From Aphanomyces cochlioides (taxonomy: Eukaryota; Oomycota; Saprolegniomycetes; Saprolegniales; Verrucalvaceae): a stretch of 64,000 nt of DNA. The position numbers were made by a program, and so were the translations under genes. How positions within the stretch are numbered: position 1 is the stretch's first letter; each line of letters opens with the position of its first letter. Of this stretch, positions 45,325 through 55,984 are shown one piece after another. The stretch lies in the NCBI GenBank assembly GCA_019828595.1, contig JAHQRK010000013.1, positions 458,501 to 522,500 of the forward strand, in the 5' to 3' direction. The notes under the pieces were generated by a model. The model worked only from the letters and a program-made list of their open reading frames with translations, searched no databases and was not told the origin of the DNA.

Positions 45325-45580
45325 CACAGTAACGATTCAAAATTTGAATTCCACCAATAAGAGCAAAGATAGTTTTGAACAAATATTATCTCTATTTCAG
45401 CCAATCAGAAGTCATTAGTCAATTTCGGGCTTTTTTCAAATTTAATTAAATTATGCAGTATTGTTGTTTGGGTCCAAAACAGGAGTTTTGAGATGTTTCG
45501 AAAATGTTTCAATTAATTGACGCACACACTATTTAAGGTTTACGCAAGATTTTTTCGATCATGAAGATTAAATAGTGTAA

Positions 45581-45847
45581 GGGCCCGTCTGGCAACCGAA
45601 AATATTACAATAAATAGGCCCAAAATGCCATTTTGAGGCCAAATTCAATAATTGAGGTCAATCTTGTTTATCTCCAAGAGTTTTGCACCAAGTCCAATAT
45701 TTTTGGTTGGGATATATTCAGTGGAGGCTCCCAAAATGCCATTTTACGAAATGGAGGTTTTACCTCTATTTTGAATATGTCATAAATCGTTGATCCCATT
45801 TTTGCTGAAAGTGGCATATTCATTTTGAAATTTTGCCAGACTCACCC
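45581..45847. mobile_element. Small MITE with TAA target duplication
   Basis: 267 bp with imperfect inverted ends (GGGCCCGTCTGGCAACC and GGGTGAGTCTGGCAAAA) and TAA on both sides (45578-45580 and 45848-45850). A 3-bp TWA duplication fits PIF/Harbinger. No coding sequence. The following 45851-46679 shows no gene. Confidence 0.55.
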
Positions 45848-46679
45848 TAATTTTAAACGTTTTAAATGTTTGAAAAACATGTTCGAAGCATTCAATTTCA
45901 TTACATTTGAAGTTTGTATTGCGTCAAAATGGCTGCGTCGATATTTTTTCCAGTTTTTTTCTAGAGACACAATACCACTTGTGGCGAATTTTTCCGTCCA
46001 TCACTGTAAATGCCACATCGGGAATGGGCACATGAGCGATGGAGCTTCTGAAAGTCCAATGGACTTTGTGCTCAAGCAGCGACGTGCACCTTGTTACTGA
46101 TTGCATTCAACCAAAATGGGTCCTGCATCTTCCCATTTGGTGATGTTATCTGTCGGTGAGTGCTTGACGGGACAGGCAGTCGTATCCAAAAGATTGGGAA
46201 ACGATGAGCGGCAGCGTTCATGTTAGTAACACAGAGCTGGTTCACGAGAACTCCGTGGAATAGCCACGCTCAAGATACACATGGAAACGTGCACCACCGG
46301 CCAAGACAGTGTGACTGGAATATTTTCAGAATTTCACACAGGAAGGCTCATTAGTATGCACTTCTTGTGCATGGAGAATCGTCACAATGGCATGACGCAA
46401 TGAGGAGATAAGTGCAAGGAAAGACAGTCCGTGGTTGCATTGCATCGACCAGCAGCGAGTGTGTAGGTCGGCAAAGTCAATGTCTCCTACGACGAGCATC
46501 AAGGTTGCGTGCCAACTTGGGTGCGTCGAGAAAGTCAGTCGCGGCATGAGGATGCGACAAGATCAAGTAATGCGATGAACGTTGCTAATACAACAAGCAA
46601 TTGCCTGTACAACTGAATAGCCAAGAGGCAAGACCCACGGGGTCGAATAGCTCGTGGTCATTCTGGAATTTCACTCACC

Positions 46680-47003
46680 ATGCGTCTTGTTCTTGCTCTT
46701 GCTGCTGCTCTCATCGCGGTCACCTCTGCTTCGAGTCCTTCGATGACGTATCGCGGACTTGGATCAATTGGCGCTAGTCAACGACGTCTGAATGATCCAC
46801 CGCAGGGCCAAGGAAGTCGTATTAGGCGATCGGCCCCTCTTCCGCGATTGGATGTATCAAGAACCAACTATGAGGAAGGACCGCGCGCTCCTCGCGGACA
46901 GGCTCCTGACCAGTTGATTACTTCGCCCACCTCTGTTCAAGACTTCCCGCGCTCTCCCCGTGAACGACGTCGTTCCTCTCCCCGCCGAAGGGGACGGCTA
47001 TAA
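46680..47003 (+). CDS. Small secreted Arg/Pro-rich protein (107 aa), effector candidate
   Basis: A signal peptide (MRLVLALAAALIAVTSAS) is followed by a mature chain of about 88 residues that is rich in Arg, Pro and Ser and has no Cys. It contains several dibasic or tribasic sites (QRRL, RIRRSAP, RERRRSSPRRRGR). No family is recognised. The ATG is preceded by a CACC context. A secreted, basic, disordered protein could be an effector or antimicrobial peptide precursor; this is inference from composition. Confidence 0.65.
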   Translation: MRLVLALAAALIAVTSASSPSMTYRGLGSIGASQRRLNDPPQGQGSRIRRSAPLPRLDVSRTNYEEGPRAPRGQAPDQLITSPTSVQDFPRSPRERRRSSPRRRGRL

Positions 47004-47218
47004 AATGAGCCGCATGGACACGGGGCTTACTCACTATGCGCATCCACGACAAGCAAGTCCATGGCCTTTGCTAGCATTGCAGATCGTCGGTTCTATAAAG
47101 TGTCAACCAAGACTGCTCCATGATTCGCTTTGACTTGGTGATTGAGCGCAAGTATCCCCCTCTGTACAGAGGGGGGGGAGATTTACACAACTAAACCCAT
47201 TCCATCGCTGACTTTGAC

Positions 47219-47563
47219 TCAGCGATCCAGCTGCCTTGGAGGCATATCCCAGATAATAATAGAAATGGATGGTGTTGGTGGTGGCATGTCCCCATTGTTG
47301 GCATATGGTGCGATCGCACAGTGATCCACCGGCAGAAATGAAGGAGCAAAGCGATTCCGACATGAGTCACCTCCCCACTGAAAAGACGAGACTTCTCCAT
47401 GGACGGCGTAATCCGAATGGCCACCGTCTTGATAGCGTAGGGTGAGCAGACGACCTCCTTGTAGTGACACAGCCTTTGTTCCTGATGTGAATCCACAGAG
47501 ACAGAGGTCTTTCAGCAACACTTTGGGGCTCTCGATTGCCGAACCGCTTGTTGAATTGTCCAT
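47219..47563 (-). CDS. Hypothetical protein
   Basis: A 114-aa open frame (MDNSTSGSAIESPKVLLKD...). Its interior (LQGGRLLTLRYQDGGHSDY, RNRFAPSFLPVDHCAI) looks protein-like, but no family is recognised. It could be an exon of a decayed gene. The rest of 47004-48475 shows only a possible coding scrap on + (47862-48033). Confidence 0.3.
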   Translation of the reverse strand: MDNSTSGSAIESPKVLLKDLCLCGFTSGTKAVSLQGGRLLTLRYQDGGHSDYAVHGEVSSFQWGGDSCRNRFAPSFLPVDHCAIAPYANNGDMPPPTPSISIIIWDMPPRQLDR

Positions 47564-48475
47564 GAGTTGTAGGACTTGCAGATGTGTCTACAGCGCATTG
47601 ACCCAGTGACCGCAAACTGCGGCTCTAGCACCAAGGAAACAATGGCGGCAATAGGAAATCACGGAATGAATCCCATTGCGTTGCTCTGCGTCAAGGCATG
47701 TTAAGAGAGCTTGACGCAATTTGAGTGATGACCGACTTTGTCAGTTGCACCCTCCCAACTGAAGCAGTCAGGCTGTGATTCTTGCTAAAAGACTTCTTTA
47801 GCTTGTATGAATCCACAAGATAGAGCTCCATGTGTTGCTTAGCGAGTCGATCCTACGCTGGAATCGGCTTCAGGTTTTCGTGATGACAAAAAAGTCGTCA
47901 AGCGGCTGTATGATGGCCCCAGAAGGTTAAAGAAGCTGGACTTGGAGCTCTCCCAACTCCCGAGTCAGTCCATCAATTCTACAGTACGACGTCTGTTATC
48001 TGCAAGTTGCTGTTCTTCGTTTCCGACATAAATCTGTCGAAACCAGTCAAAAAAGTGAACGGGCGATAGTCCAGTGCAAAGGTCCAACGAAGACGTTCTC
48101 GCGCATCGGATGAATCCCTTCCCATGCGCCCGAGAGAAGAAACCTCTCGATAGACCATCTCAAGGTGATCTCATCGTGTTAATCCTCGTCGCGTTCAAAG
48201 TGGGCGCTCCCCTCATTAAGAGATCCAATGGACAATCTACCAGTCTGGGAAACGAAGAGCGGCAACTTGAATGACGAAGTAAGTCACCTTGTGGGGCCAA
48301 TTTAAAATTCGTCCATCGTTGCGCCGCTTGACGACAGATATATGCCATCCCAGTCCACCTTGTCGTTGAGGTGACAGTGTCAATGCGCAGTGGACACATC
48401 TACAAGCCCTGCACCTGATGGACAATTCGACAAGCGGATCGACGTTCGAGAGTCGCGGGTATTGCTACAGCAACC

Positions 48476-48653
48476 GATGTCTTTCTGGAAGATTCTCCGC
48501 GTCTAACCAATTGCCGAGCTTGTACTTGACAGGGTCGGAATCCTTGACGCAAGCCGCACCCTTGGCCTGATCCGAGCCACAGATAGATTCGAGGCCATCG
48601 CCTTCGAACCAGGTAGAGTGGACGACAGCGCTGGCAGTGGTAACGAGCAGGGC
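48476..48653 (-). pseudogene. N-terminal fragment of the GSSGSP serine protease
   Basis: Almost identical to 37790-37951 of the intact gene, including SAVV...TWFEG.GLESICGS. It lacks the start codon region and everything after about residue 60. It joins chromodomain-type retroelement sequence at 48654. Confidence 0.88.
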
Positions 48654-48654
48654 T

Positions 48655-48929
48655 ATGCCGAAGCTGGCCGTGAGGTCACTGAGGATTTGTTGGAGCACAT
48701 CGCGTTTGGTGATGGTGGCTTCCACGTCGAGCGTCTCGACGGTGTACGCGTCCAGGACAGACGCTATGAGGTTTTAGTCAAGTGGCTTGGGCTCGAGGAC
48801 GAGGAATCGTCGTGGGAGCCAGCCCAGAACCTCTTGGACGACATCCCAGTCGTCTTTGTGAAGTGGTGCGAAAGCCACAGGCATGACGAGGCCATGTCCG
48901 ACATGATGGACAGCCTGGGTTTGCCGTAG
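48655..48929 (+). pseudogene. Chromodomain end of a Ty3/gypsy (chromovirus) polyprotein
   Basis: The frame reads a chromodomain: GFHVERLDGVRVQDRRYEVL, VKWLGLEDEESSWEPA, LLDDIPVVFVKW, and stops at 48927-48929. Chromodomains at this place form the C-terminus of chromovirus integrases and steer insertion to heterochromatin. Nothing upstream of it is retained. A stretch starting TGTTCTGCTG (48938) and running to about 49100 is probably part of its 3' LTR. Confidence 0.75.
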
Positions 48930-49149
48930 AAAGGGAAGTGTTCTGCTGTGCAGAGCAGCCAGGGTCGCGCGTTAGTTTGACCCGCTGACCGTCGTGTGGT
49001 TGCTATGCATTGTAGTTTACTTAGTTGAGTGGTTTACTTTAGTAGATTTTTACTTTAGTGAACGTTAGTCAGTTGGAGCGAGGGGAGCTAGCTAACCAGT
49101 GTCAAATATACTTGCCTTGTCGAAGGTATCTGTGGCCGGAAGCCGCGGG

Positions 49150-49661
49150 AGACAGTATAGATGTCCCACGACCCAGACAGCTTCATTCAAATCTGCAGGC
49201 TTGGCACGGGCTTGGAGATAACCGTACTTGAACAAGTCGATGCCAGCGCTAGGTTGGAGCTTGACCAAGGCGAAATCCAAGCTTTCATCAGTCCAGACCA
49301 AGGTCGAGTTGATTGCTGCAACAGTTCCCTTGCAAGCAAGTTGTTTCGAGTTGTTGGGGTCGTCGCAAGTCTTGCACTCGGCGTCGAATTCAAACTTGGA
49401 GTTTGACGCGACAGTTTGATTGTTGATACAGTGGTGGTTGGTCAAGAAATGGCCTTCCGAGCCCCAAAGAAAGCCCGAACAGTATTCGTTTCCTGGAAGA
49501 CCGAGACGAGCGACGGCTTGGCCAACTTGTACTTGACAGCGTCGGTGTCCTTCACACAGGGGGCAGCCTTGGATTGATCAGTGCCGCAAATCGATTCAAT
49601 ACCAAGGACTTCGTGGTACTTGGGGCGGACGAAGGCGCAAGCAGCCAGCAGGACCACGGCG
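49150..49661 (-). pseudogene. GSSGSP serine protease copy 3, truncated and cut by copia #2
   Basis: The minus strand reads VVLLAACAFVRP (signal peptide end), SICGTDQSKAAPC, then, after a one-base shift near 49515, SGFLWGSEGHFLTNHHC and SLDFALVKLQPSAGID. Homology stops after AVWVVGH near 49155, so the Ser half is missing. The start codon and first codons (MKS) are at 55066-55058, beyond the copia element that landed in the signal peptide. Confidence 0.88.
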
Positions 49662-49666
49662 GTAAT

Positions 49667-49914
49667 TGTTGAGGAAGGTGTCGCCAGTGTGCGTCAAATA
49701 TTTGATCCCCCCAATCAAATGTTTGGTGCACACGCACGTCACTTAATCTAGCGTTCTCCATCGTTTCATTGGCGACGGCCACGCGCATCGCCGGCACGAC
49801 TACACTGTCTACTTCAAGAACAAGCTTTCATTTTCACTTAGTTACACATATACTCTATTGTAGTCTTACATTTTAGTCTAACTTGATAATCTCACTTTCC
49901 ATTTCACCTCAAGA
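49667..49914 (+). repeat. Copia #2 5' LTR
   Basis: Starts TGTTGAGGAA and ends CACCTCAAGA. Positions 49686-49732 form an imperfect stem-loop (GTGTGCGTCAAATATTTGAT against ATCAAATGTTTGGTGCACAC, C-rich loop). Confidence 0.93.
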
Positions 49915-49927
49915 GGTTCTGAGCCCC
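49915..49927 (+). promoter_or_regulatory. Copia #2 primer-binding site
   Basis: GGTTCTGAGCCCC follows the LTR directly, as expected for a tRNA primer site. The tRNA was not identified. Confidence 0.45.
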
Positions 49928-50151
49928 ACAACTCAGGACTAGCCGCCTCGCCGCCTCTGCACCGCCTCCAAGCCTCAGTCGCCTCAGTCGCCTCGCCACC
50001 GACCGCCTGACCGTTTCAAGAAATCAATCAAGAGTTACATTACAGTTTCGCTAGTTTCTCCTTTTGTGAGATATCGGGTCAGTACCATTGCGGAAAGAAC
50101 TGTAAGTTTCTGATTGGCTGGCACTAAACTCCTAGTAGAGTTTGCCAATTT

Positions 50152-50541
50152 ATGAAGACACCCCTCGAAGAACTTGTTCCGAAGACCGTTTAGAACAAGC
50201 TCCGCAAGCAGCGCCAAGTCAAGGCCAAGAAGGACACACCTCTGAAAACGTCCTTTCGTCGCATTAACCCCGACTCGACGACCGATAAAGTCCTCCGCGA
50301 CCTCATCGACTCTATCAAGCGTTCTCAACAAATTGCCAACTGCCTCGGTGGCCGAATTGCAAACGAATTTTCGGATCCCGAATATCAACACATGGTTGAA
50401 GAAACCGAAGGCATTCTCTTGACTATCAAGCACACTCTTGAGTCCGCAGTGAACTTTGCTGAGCAGAAGTTTGAGAACAAACTCCACGAATTGTTGCATC
50501 GCAAGCTTCTTCCAGTTATCAAATCTCGCGGTTACAACTAA
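50152..50541 (+). CDS. Copia #2 extra ORF upstream of gag (one in-frame stop)
   Basis: From ATG 50152 (MKTPLEELVPKTV) a TAG at 50191-50193 interrupts. The frame then runs 115 codons to TAA 50539-50541, with a basic start (NKLRKQRQVKAKK) and a helical middle (TDKVLRDLIDSIKRSQQIA, EETEGILLTIKHTLESAVN). It ends 46 bp before the gag ATG in the same orientation. I recognise no family. Extra ORFs before gag are not usual in Ty1/copia. The element's other ORFs also have stops, so the TAG is probably decay. Confidence 0.5.
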
Positions 50542-50587
50542 TTTTAATTAATTAGTTTGATCCAATCACATTCATTGAACTTGAACC

Positions 50588-52642
50588 ATGGAATTTAAAC
50601 ATTTTGTCCACGTGTTCAAAGGAAAGTCGTTCAGTGAGTGGTACACCCGACTCCTTTCCTTCCTCGAATACAAAGAAGTTGACGCTGTCGTTGAAGGCAC
50701 TATGCCCGATACTGATCCCGAATACACAAACAAGAACCGTCTGGCGAAAGCTCTTAAACTCGCCGCACTCGATGACCAACACGTGCGAATGGTTAAGAAG
50801 TGTCAACATGTTTCTTCCATGATAAACATACTCCGCGACCGATATGGCAACAAGTCATTTCTGGGACAAGGCCATATATTTAAGTTACTATTGAAGACTC
50901 GAATGGAACCCACTGAATCTGCACTCGTGTACTGCGACCGTTTCAAGATGACACTTGAAGATGCTCTTGATGCCAATGTCAAGATTGATCATGGCTTTGC
51001 AGTTCACCAATTTTTGCGAAGTCTGGACCACCGCTTTGACAGCTTTGTCCACTTCCAGTTTCATCGACTTCAGAATGGGGACGATGTTGATGAAGCAACT
51101 CTGCCGAAGATCTTCACTGCACTTCTTCAGCAAGACACACACATACCATATGACACGTCAGCTCCTGCTGAACCATTCAATGCTGACTTTGCCATGACTC
51201 CACGTCGACCCCGCCGCAATCAAGCCCAACCCCGCAATCCTGTCGTCTGCTCATACTGCAACATCCGGAATCACACTGAGGAAGTCTGCCGCCGCAAACT
51301 CGCAGATCAACGCCAGCAGCAACAACAACAATCGGGTCAAAACACCGGCTCTTCTCAACGCCGTGTCCGCTACTTGACGGGACCTTCTGAAGCACCTGTT
51401 GAAGCTCCATCGACGACTGACCGTACTTCTGGTCAACAACGACAGAATACGCCTCGTCGAAACAACTCGCGACCTTCCAACACCAACCATGCTAGTATGA
51501 TGGTGTACACGTCGAGCTTCACATTGCAGACTTCCACTCCATCTGTCCCTATCTCGTCAGACTGGATCCTGGACTCTGGTGCTTGCGATCACTACTGCAA
51601 CAACGCTGCTTGGTTTAAGAACCTAAGACCCCACGACGGGGCTGTTCGAGCTGCTAACGGAGAAGACATGCCAATTGAAGGATGCGGAACTGTTGTTCTC
51701 GAAATGAACACAGCCGCTGGCATCGTCTCAGTCACCCTTGATGACGTTTGGTACATCCCTACCATCCAGTTCAACTTGTTCTCCCTGCCAAGAGAGTCAC
51801 GGAACGAGGATTCAGCATCAAGTTCATCCGCAATGCCTGCTTTATCACGCGTAATGATGAAGTCTACGCGCAAGGCTTCAAGCACAACCTGCTTTACACG
51901 CTATATCGCCAATCTTCTTCCAATCGTCCCCGATGAGCCCTCCCGGGATTTTTCACACCTCTCTTTGGCTACGACTCCATCTGCCGATGTCTGGCATGTT
52001 CGACTTGGTCATATTAGCGTCAAGCATATGAAACAGACTCGTCAATACACTAAAGGGATTGATATTGATGACTGCAAACATCAATTTTGTGAAAGTTGCC
52101 TCGCTGGAAAACAATCGCGACTGCCCTTTCCACAGCGGTCATTAACCTCGTCTTCCGCTCTGTTTGATCTTGTTCACTCGGACATTTGTGGACCGATGCG
52201 TCATCCCTCCATCAGCAATCGAGCGCGATACTTTATCACGTTCACCGATGACTATTCGCGATATGGCTTCGTGTATTTTCTGAAGCACAAGTGGGAAGCT
52301 CTACAACGTTTTCAAGCCTTTACAGCTTTCTGTCGCACGCAATTCGATCGACAAGTGCGTTGCCTTCGTTCTGACAATGGCGGAGAATACATTTCACATG
52401 CCTTCTCTACTTTTCTCATTGACAACGGCATTCGCCATGAGAAGACAGTGCCCCACACTCCGCAACAAAATGGAGTCAGCGAACGAATGAATCGTACACT
52501 GGTCGAATGTGCTCGTGCCATGATGCATTATTCGCATGTACCCTTGCAATTTTGGGCTGAAGCTGTAGCGCATGCTATGTACCTTCAAAACCGCTCGTAC
52601 TCTTCATCCACACCCGGTACAACACCCTTTGAACGCCTCTAG
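50588..52642 (+). CDS. Copia #2 gag, protease and integrase
   Basis: A 684-aa open frame. It has a gag capsid domain (about 1-200), a CCHC knuckle (CSYCNIRNHTEEVC, about 222), a Gln-rich linker, the protease site WILDSGACDHYC (about 330), the pre-integrase zinc site (VWHVRLGHISVKHM, CESCLAGKQ), and integrase Asp (HSDICGPM), Asp (RSDNGGEY) and Glu (PQQNGVSE). Between about 51785 and 51930 the homologous peptide is in another frame (AKRVTERGFSIKF), so two compensating shifts exist. The frame ends at TAG 52640-52642, after which the same frame continues KSKPDLSQLRIFGW, so the stop is a nonsense change in the polyprotein. Confidence 0.87.
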   Translation: MEFKHFVHVFKGKSFSEWYTRLLSFLEYKEVDAVVEGTMPDTDPEYTNKNRLAKALKLAALDDQHVRMVKKCQHVSSMINILRDRYGNKSFLGQGHIFKLLLKTRMEPTESALVYCDRFKMTLEDALDANVKIDHGFAVHQFLRSLDHRFDSFVHFQFHRLQNGDDVDEATLPKIFTALLQQDTHIPYDTSAPAEPFNADFAMTPRRPRRNQAQPRNPVVCSYCNIRNHTEEVCRRKLADQRQQQQQQSGQNTGSSQRRVRYLTGPSEAPVEAPSTTDRTSGQQRQNTPRRNNSRPSNTNHASMMVYTSSFTLQTSTPSVPISSDWILDSGACDHYCNNAAWFKNLRPHDGAVRAANGEDMPIEGCGTVVLEMNTAAGIVSVTLDDVWYIPTIQFNLFSLPRESRNEDSASSSSAMPALSRVMMKSTRKASSTTCFTRYIANLLPIVPDEPSRDFSHLSLATTPSADVWHVRLGHISVKHMKQTRQYTKGIDIDDCKHQFCESCLAGKQSRLPFPQRSLTSSSALFDLVHSDICGPMRHPSISNRARYFITFTDDYSRYGFVYFLKHKWEALQRFQAFTAFCRTQFDRQVRCLRSDNGGEYISHAFSTFLIDNGIRHEKTVPHTPQQNGVSERMNRTLVECARAMMHYSHVPLQFWAEAVAHAMYLQNRSYSSSTPGTTPFERL

Positions 52643-54760
52643 AAATCCAAACCAGACCTATCCCAACTGCGCATTTTTGGATGGGAAGCCTATGCTCTTA
52701 TTGATGAAAGTGCTCGCTCCAAGTTTGCATCCAGAACTATTCGTACAATGTACGTTGGGAATGAGCCTAATGTCAAGGGATACCGTTTGTACTTTCAGAA
52801 ATTCTTCGTCAGTCGGAACGTTAAATTTAATGAAGCGAATTCCTACCATGCGAATTCTCCTTCTCCGCTTCTCTTGCCCGCGCAAGACATTTTTGCTGAT
52901 GAAGATTCTCCAAGAGATGAAAGTCCTCCACCCCCACGACGCTAGACTCGTATTCGTCGACCTCCAAAGCGATTCATGGATACAACTCCAGTTTTCCAAC
53001 CTGCTGCGAGTTCACCTCCACGAAGCTCTTCTGTCCCGACATCTGAACAACATGAAGATATCATTGACGACTCTTTGTCCAATGCTCAAGAGGATGTCAA
53101 CACGATGATTGAAGAAACTTCAACTTCGATCCCGGTTGCTCTCGACGACTCTGAGGATATGGACGTATCCACTATCTATGATGCATCTTTCCTGCGTCGT
53201 AGACCTCGTGAAGAAACTATTGACGAAGACTTTGAAACAGAAGACGACATAATCGTTTCTAAACGTCAACGTAGTCTTGTTGCATTTGCTGTTCACTCTA
53301 CTGGCCCTCCTACGACTATTCAACAAGCACATTCTTCACCAGAACGAGAAGAATGGATCATGGCCACTGATGCTGAATACGACTCTCTCATGGAACATGA
53401 AACCTGGACGCCTTGTTGCTCAAGGTTTTACTCAAGTTGCTGGTATCGACTATACGGACATTTTTGCTCCTGTGATTCGTACGTCAAGTATTCGCTTTCT
53501 ACTTGCTCTTGCTGCTTTGCATTCGATGCAAATATGTCACATGGACGTTCAAACTGCCTTCCTCAATGGAACTTTACAAGAAACGCTCTACATGCGTCAG
53601 CAGCCTGGATATATCCAGATGGTCTTGTCCACCCTGGATATATCCAACCTGGACAAGACCATCTTGTTTGCCGTCTAAACAAGAGTATTTATGGTCTGAA
53701 GCAATCCTCGCGAGAATGGAATTCTGCTCTCGATTCCTATTTCAAGTCAAAAGGCTTTGTTCAGCTAAAGACTGACCCCTGCATCTATTTTCAACGTACA
53801 AGACAAGGTTTAGTTTTGGTGGGCGTCTACGTTGACGACTTCATTCTACTCTCTACAAGCACTGCTGTGCTTGAGACCACCAAACGCAACTTAAGTTCTC
53901 GATTTCACATGAAAGACCTTGGCAACTTGACTTTTTGCCTTGGTATAGAAGTCGACCGACTACAAGATGGATCAATTATTCTCCATCAGCGCAAAAAGTA
54001 CATTTTGGATTTACTCGCTACACACGGGTTTCCAGACTGCAATCCAATCTCGACTCCTCAAGCAAGTTCAGCTACAAGTTCTTCTACGGCTTCATCACCG
54101 TTGCCTTTCCGCCAAGTGGTGGGCGAACTTCTGTACCTGACTACGACAACTCGTCCCGACATAGCCTATACAGTAATTTTGCTGTCAAGACACCTCAATG
54201 AACCTGCTGAAGATCATCAACAGAGAGCAAAACGCGTATTACGCTACCTCAAAGGAACACAAGAGTATGGTCTACTTTACTCCAAGTCTGACAAAGAAGA
54301 TTTTACGATCGATCTCTATGTTGACGCCGACTATGCGAACGACATTTCTACTCGACGATCGACTTCTGGTTTCCTTCTCTTTCTCAACGGATGCTTGATT
54401 TCGTGGAAATCAAAGCTACAGAATATCGTTGCTCTTTCGACTTGTGAAGCCGAGTACATTTCAATGTCTTATGGTCTCCAAGAAGCACTCTGGCTCAAGT
54501 CTCTACTCGAAGAACTCCAATTGGTTATCAAGTTACCCATCAACGTTTACGAAGACAATCAAAGCACTATCAAGATGACTGAGAATCCAACTCTTCAACA
54601 AAGGACTAAGTATATCGATGTCCGCCATCACTTCATCCGTGATCTAGTCAAGCAGCGCATCATCAAGATCAACTACTGCCAAACCAACTCAATGCTCGCT
54701 GACATTCTCACGAAGGCTCTACCAAACCCAAGTTTGAAGAGCACATGCCGAAGCTTGTGA
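52643..54760 (+). pseudogene. Copia #2 reverse transcriptase and RNase H, broken
   Basis: The frame continues through a second in-frame TAG near 52945. The region 53410-53680 is out of frame and lacks about 40 codons at the start of RT (EHETWT runs into RLVAQGFTQVAGIDYTDIF). A palindromic insertion lies at 53617-53664. After that come LNKSIYGLKQSSREWN, the catalytic YVDDFILL, and RNase H with YVDADYAND, STCEAEYISM, EDNQSTIKM and ADILTKALP. It cannot encode a working RT. Confidence 0.9.
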
Positions 54761-54800
54761 CCTCCATTCCCCCAAGCAACTATGAAGAAACGTCTCGATT

Positions 54801-54809
54801 AGAGGGGAG
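54801..54809 (+). promoter_or_regulatory. Copia #2 polypurine tract
   Basis: AGAGGGGAG lies directly before the 3' LTR. Confidence 0.75.
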
Positions 54810-55052
54810 TGTTGAGGAACGGCAGTGTGCGCCAAATATTTGATCCCCCCAATCAAATGTTTTGTGCACACGCACGTCACTTAATCTAGCGTTCTCCATC
54901 GTCTCATTGGCGACGGCCACGCGCATTGCCGGCACGACTACACTGTCTACTTCAAGAACAAGCTTTCATTTTCACTTAGTTATACATATACTCTAGTGTA
55001 GTCTTACATTTTAGTCTAACTTGATAATCTCACTTTCCATTTCACCTCAAGA
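54810..55052 (+). repeat. Copia #2 3' LTR
   Basis: 243 bp, TGTTGAGGAA to CACCTCAAGA, followed by target duplication GTAAT. Confidence 0.93.
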
Positions 55053-55057
55053 GTAAT

Positions 55058-55984
55058 CGACTTCATGACACCGACTAAACATACGAATGAGGTGAACTAC
55101 GTAACGTTATGCTGGCAACATTCTGGTCGGTTGGCACCCATCGATTGTAACAATGGGTGCTCAGATTTTCGAACCTACTGTAGGCCCCCACAAGCGCATA
55201 CAATTCTGCAGGATGCTTGCGTACATCAGCAGTCCTTGTTTGCTGCTTTGCCATCAACGAAGGCCTTCACGAGGGGAATGACACTGCGTTATGTTGAAAG
55301 ATCGATGGCTAGTGTCTTTCTCGGCTTTGGATTGTTTTACACCACTGTTCTATCGTAGAGATGCTGCAAGAAATGTCCACATGGAAAGCAAAGCTGAAAG
55401 CAGTAATGCCTCAATCTTCGGTTGCTTGGACAGCAACAATACCATTGACGCCGCCATCATTGTTCATACTATTTGGTTCGCCTTCTGCGCTTTGTGACCT
55501 TAAGAGTCATGCAAGGTTACTTGAGCAATGGGCTACAGAGATGAACGGGGGGTAAACCCGGGGGGGGGGTGAATCCCCTCCAAGAAAAACCAGCTCGAAT
55601 ATTTCTTCTCGCAAAGCAAACCACATGCCTTTCTGTCGCCTTGTATGAGACGATCGTCCTATCCCATGCGTGTTTCGACTTGGAAGAACGAACAAGCGCG
55701 TGTCCAAGTATGTTGGGGTGCAGTTGACGGACAGCCAATGGGTAAAGCAAACAGCATCACCACGTCATGACTCAGTAGAAATGTTGATTTCGGGCCACGT
55801 CTGCTGTGGGTGTGGTCACCGATGGTAATACTTTAGTGTTGAGCAGCTCGCTTTACCGACAGCGTCGTCGCAGAGTAAGTCCTCGGTAAGAAACCAATCT
55901 TGCGGTGGATCTTGCTGCCATTATGTTTTGATCATTGGTGCAAGTGTTGCCTCTGCAAGGAGACGATCTCGACGCGCCGGACTC
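55058..55984. other. Stretch without a gene; start codon of the split protease at its left edge
   Basis: CAT at 55064-55066 is the minus-strand start codon of the protease interrupted by copia #2 (ATG AAG TCG ATT). The remaining sequence shows no gene. A G-run lies at 55560-55569. Confidence 0.55.

Larger units (their letters stand above)
49667..55052 (+). mobile_element. Ty1/copia retrotransposon #2, full length, decayed
   Basis: 5386 bp with LTRs of 248 bp (49667-49914) and 243 bp (54810-55052). They differ by at least five substitutions and a 5-bp indel. The target duplication is GTAAT (49662-49666 and 55053-55057). It contains an extra 5' open frame, gag-pol with several stops and frameshifts, and a deletion in RT. 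By LTR divergence it is older than copia #1, from which it is clearly a different family (different LTRs, gag and zinc knuckle). Confidence 0.93.

Noticed and set aside
50035..50499. 154-aa minus-strand frame in copia #2
   Set aside because: Antisense to the helical upstream ORF of the element; no domain seen.
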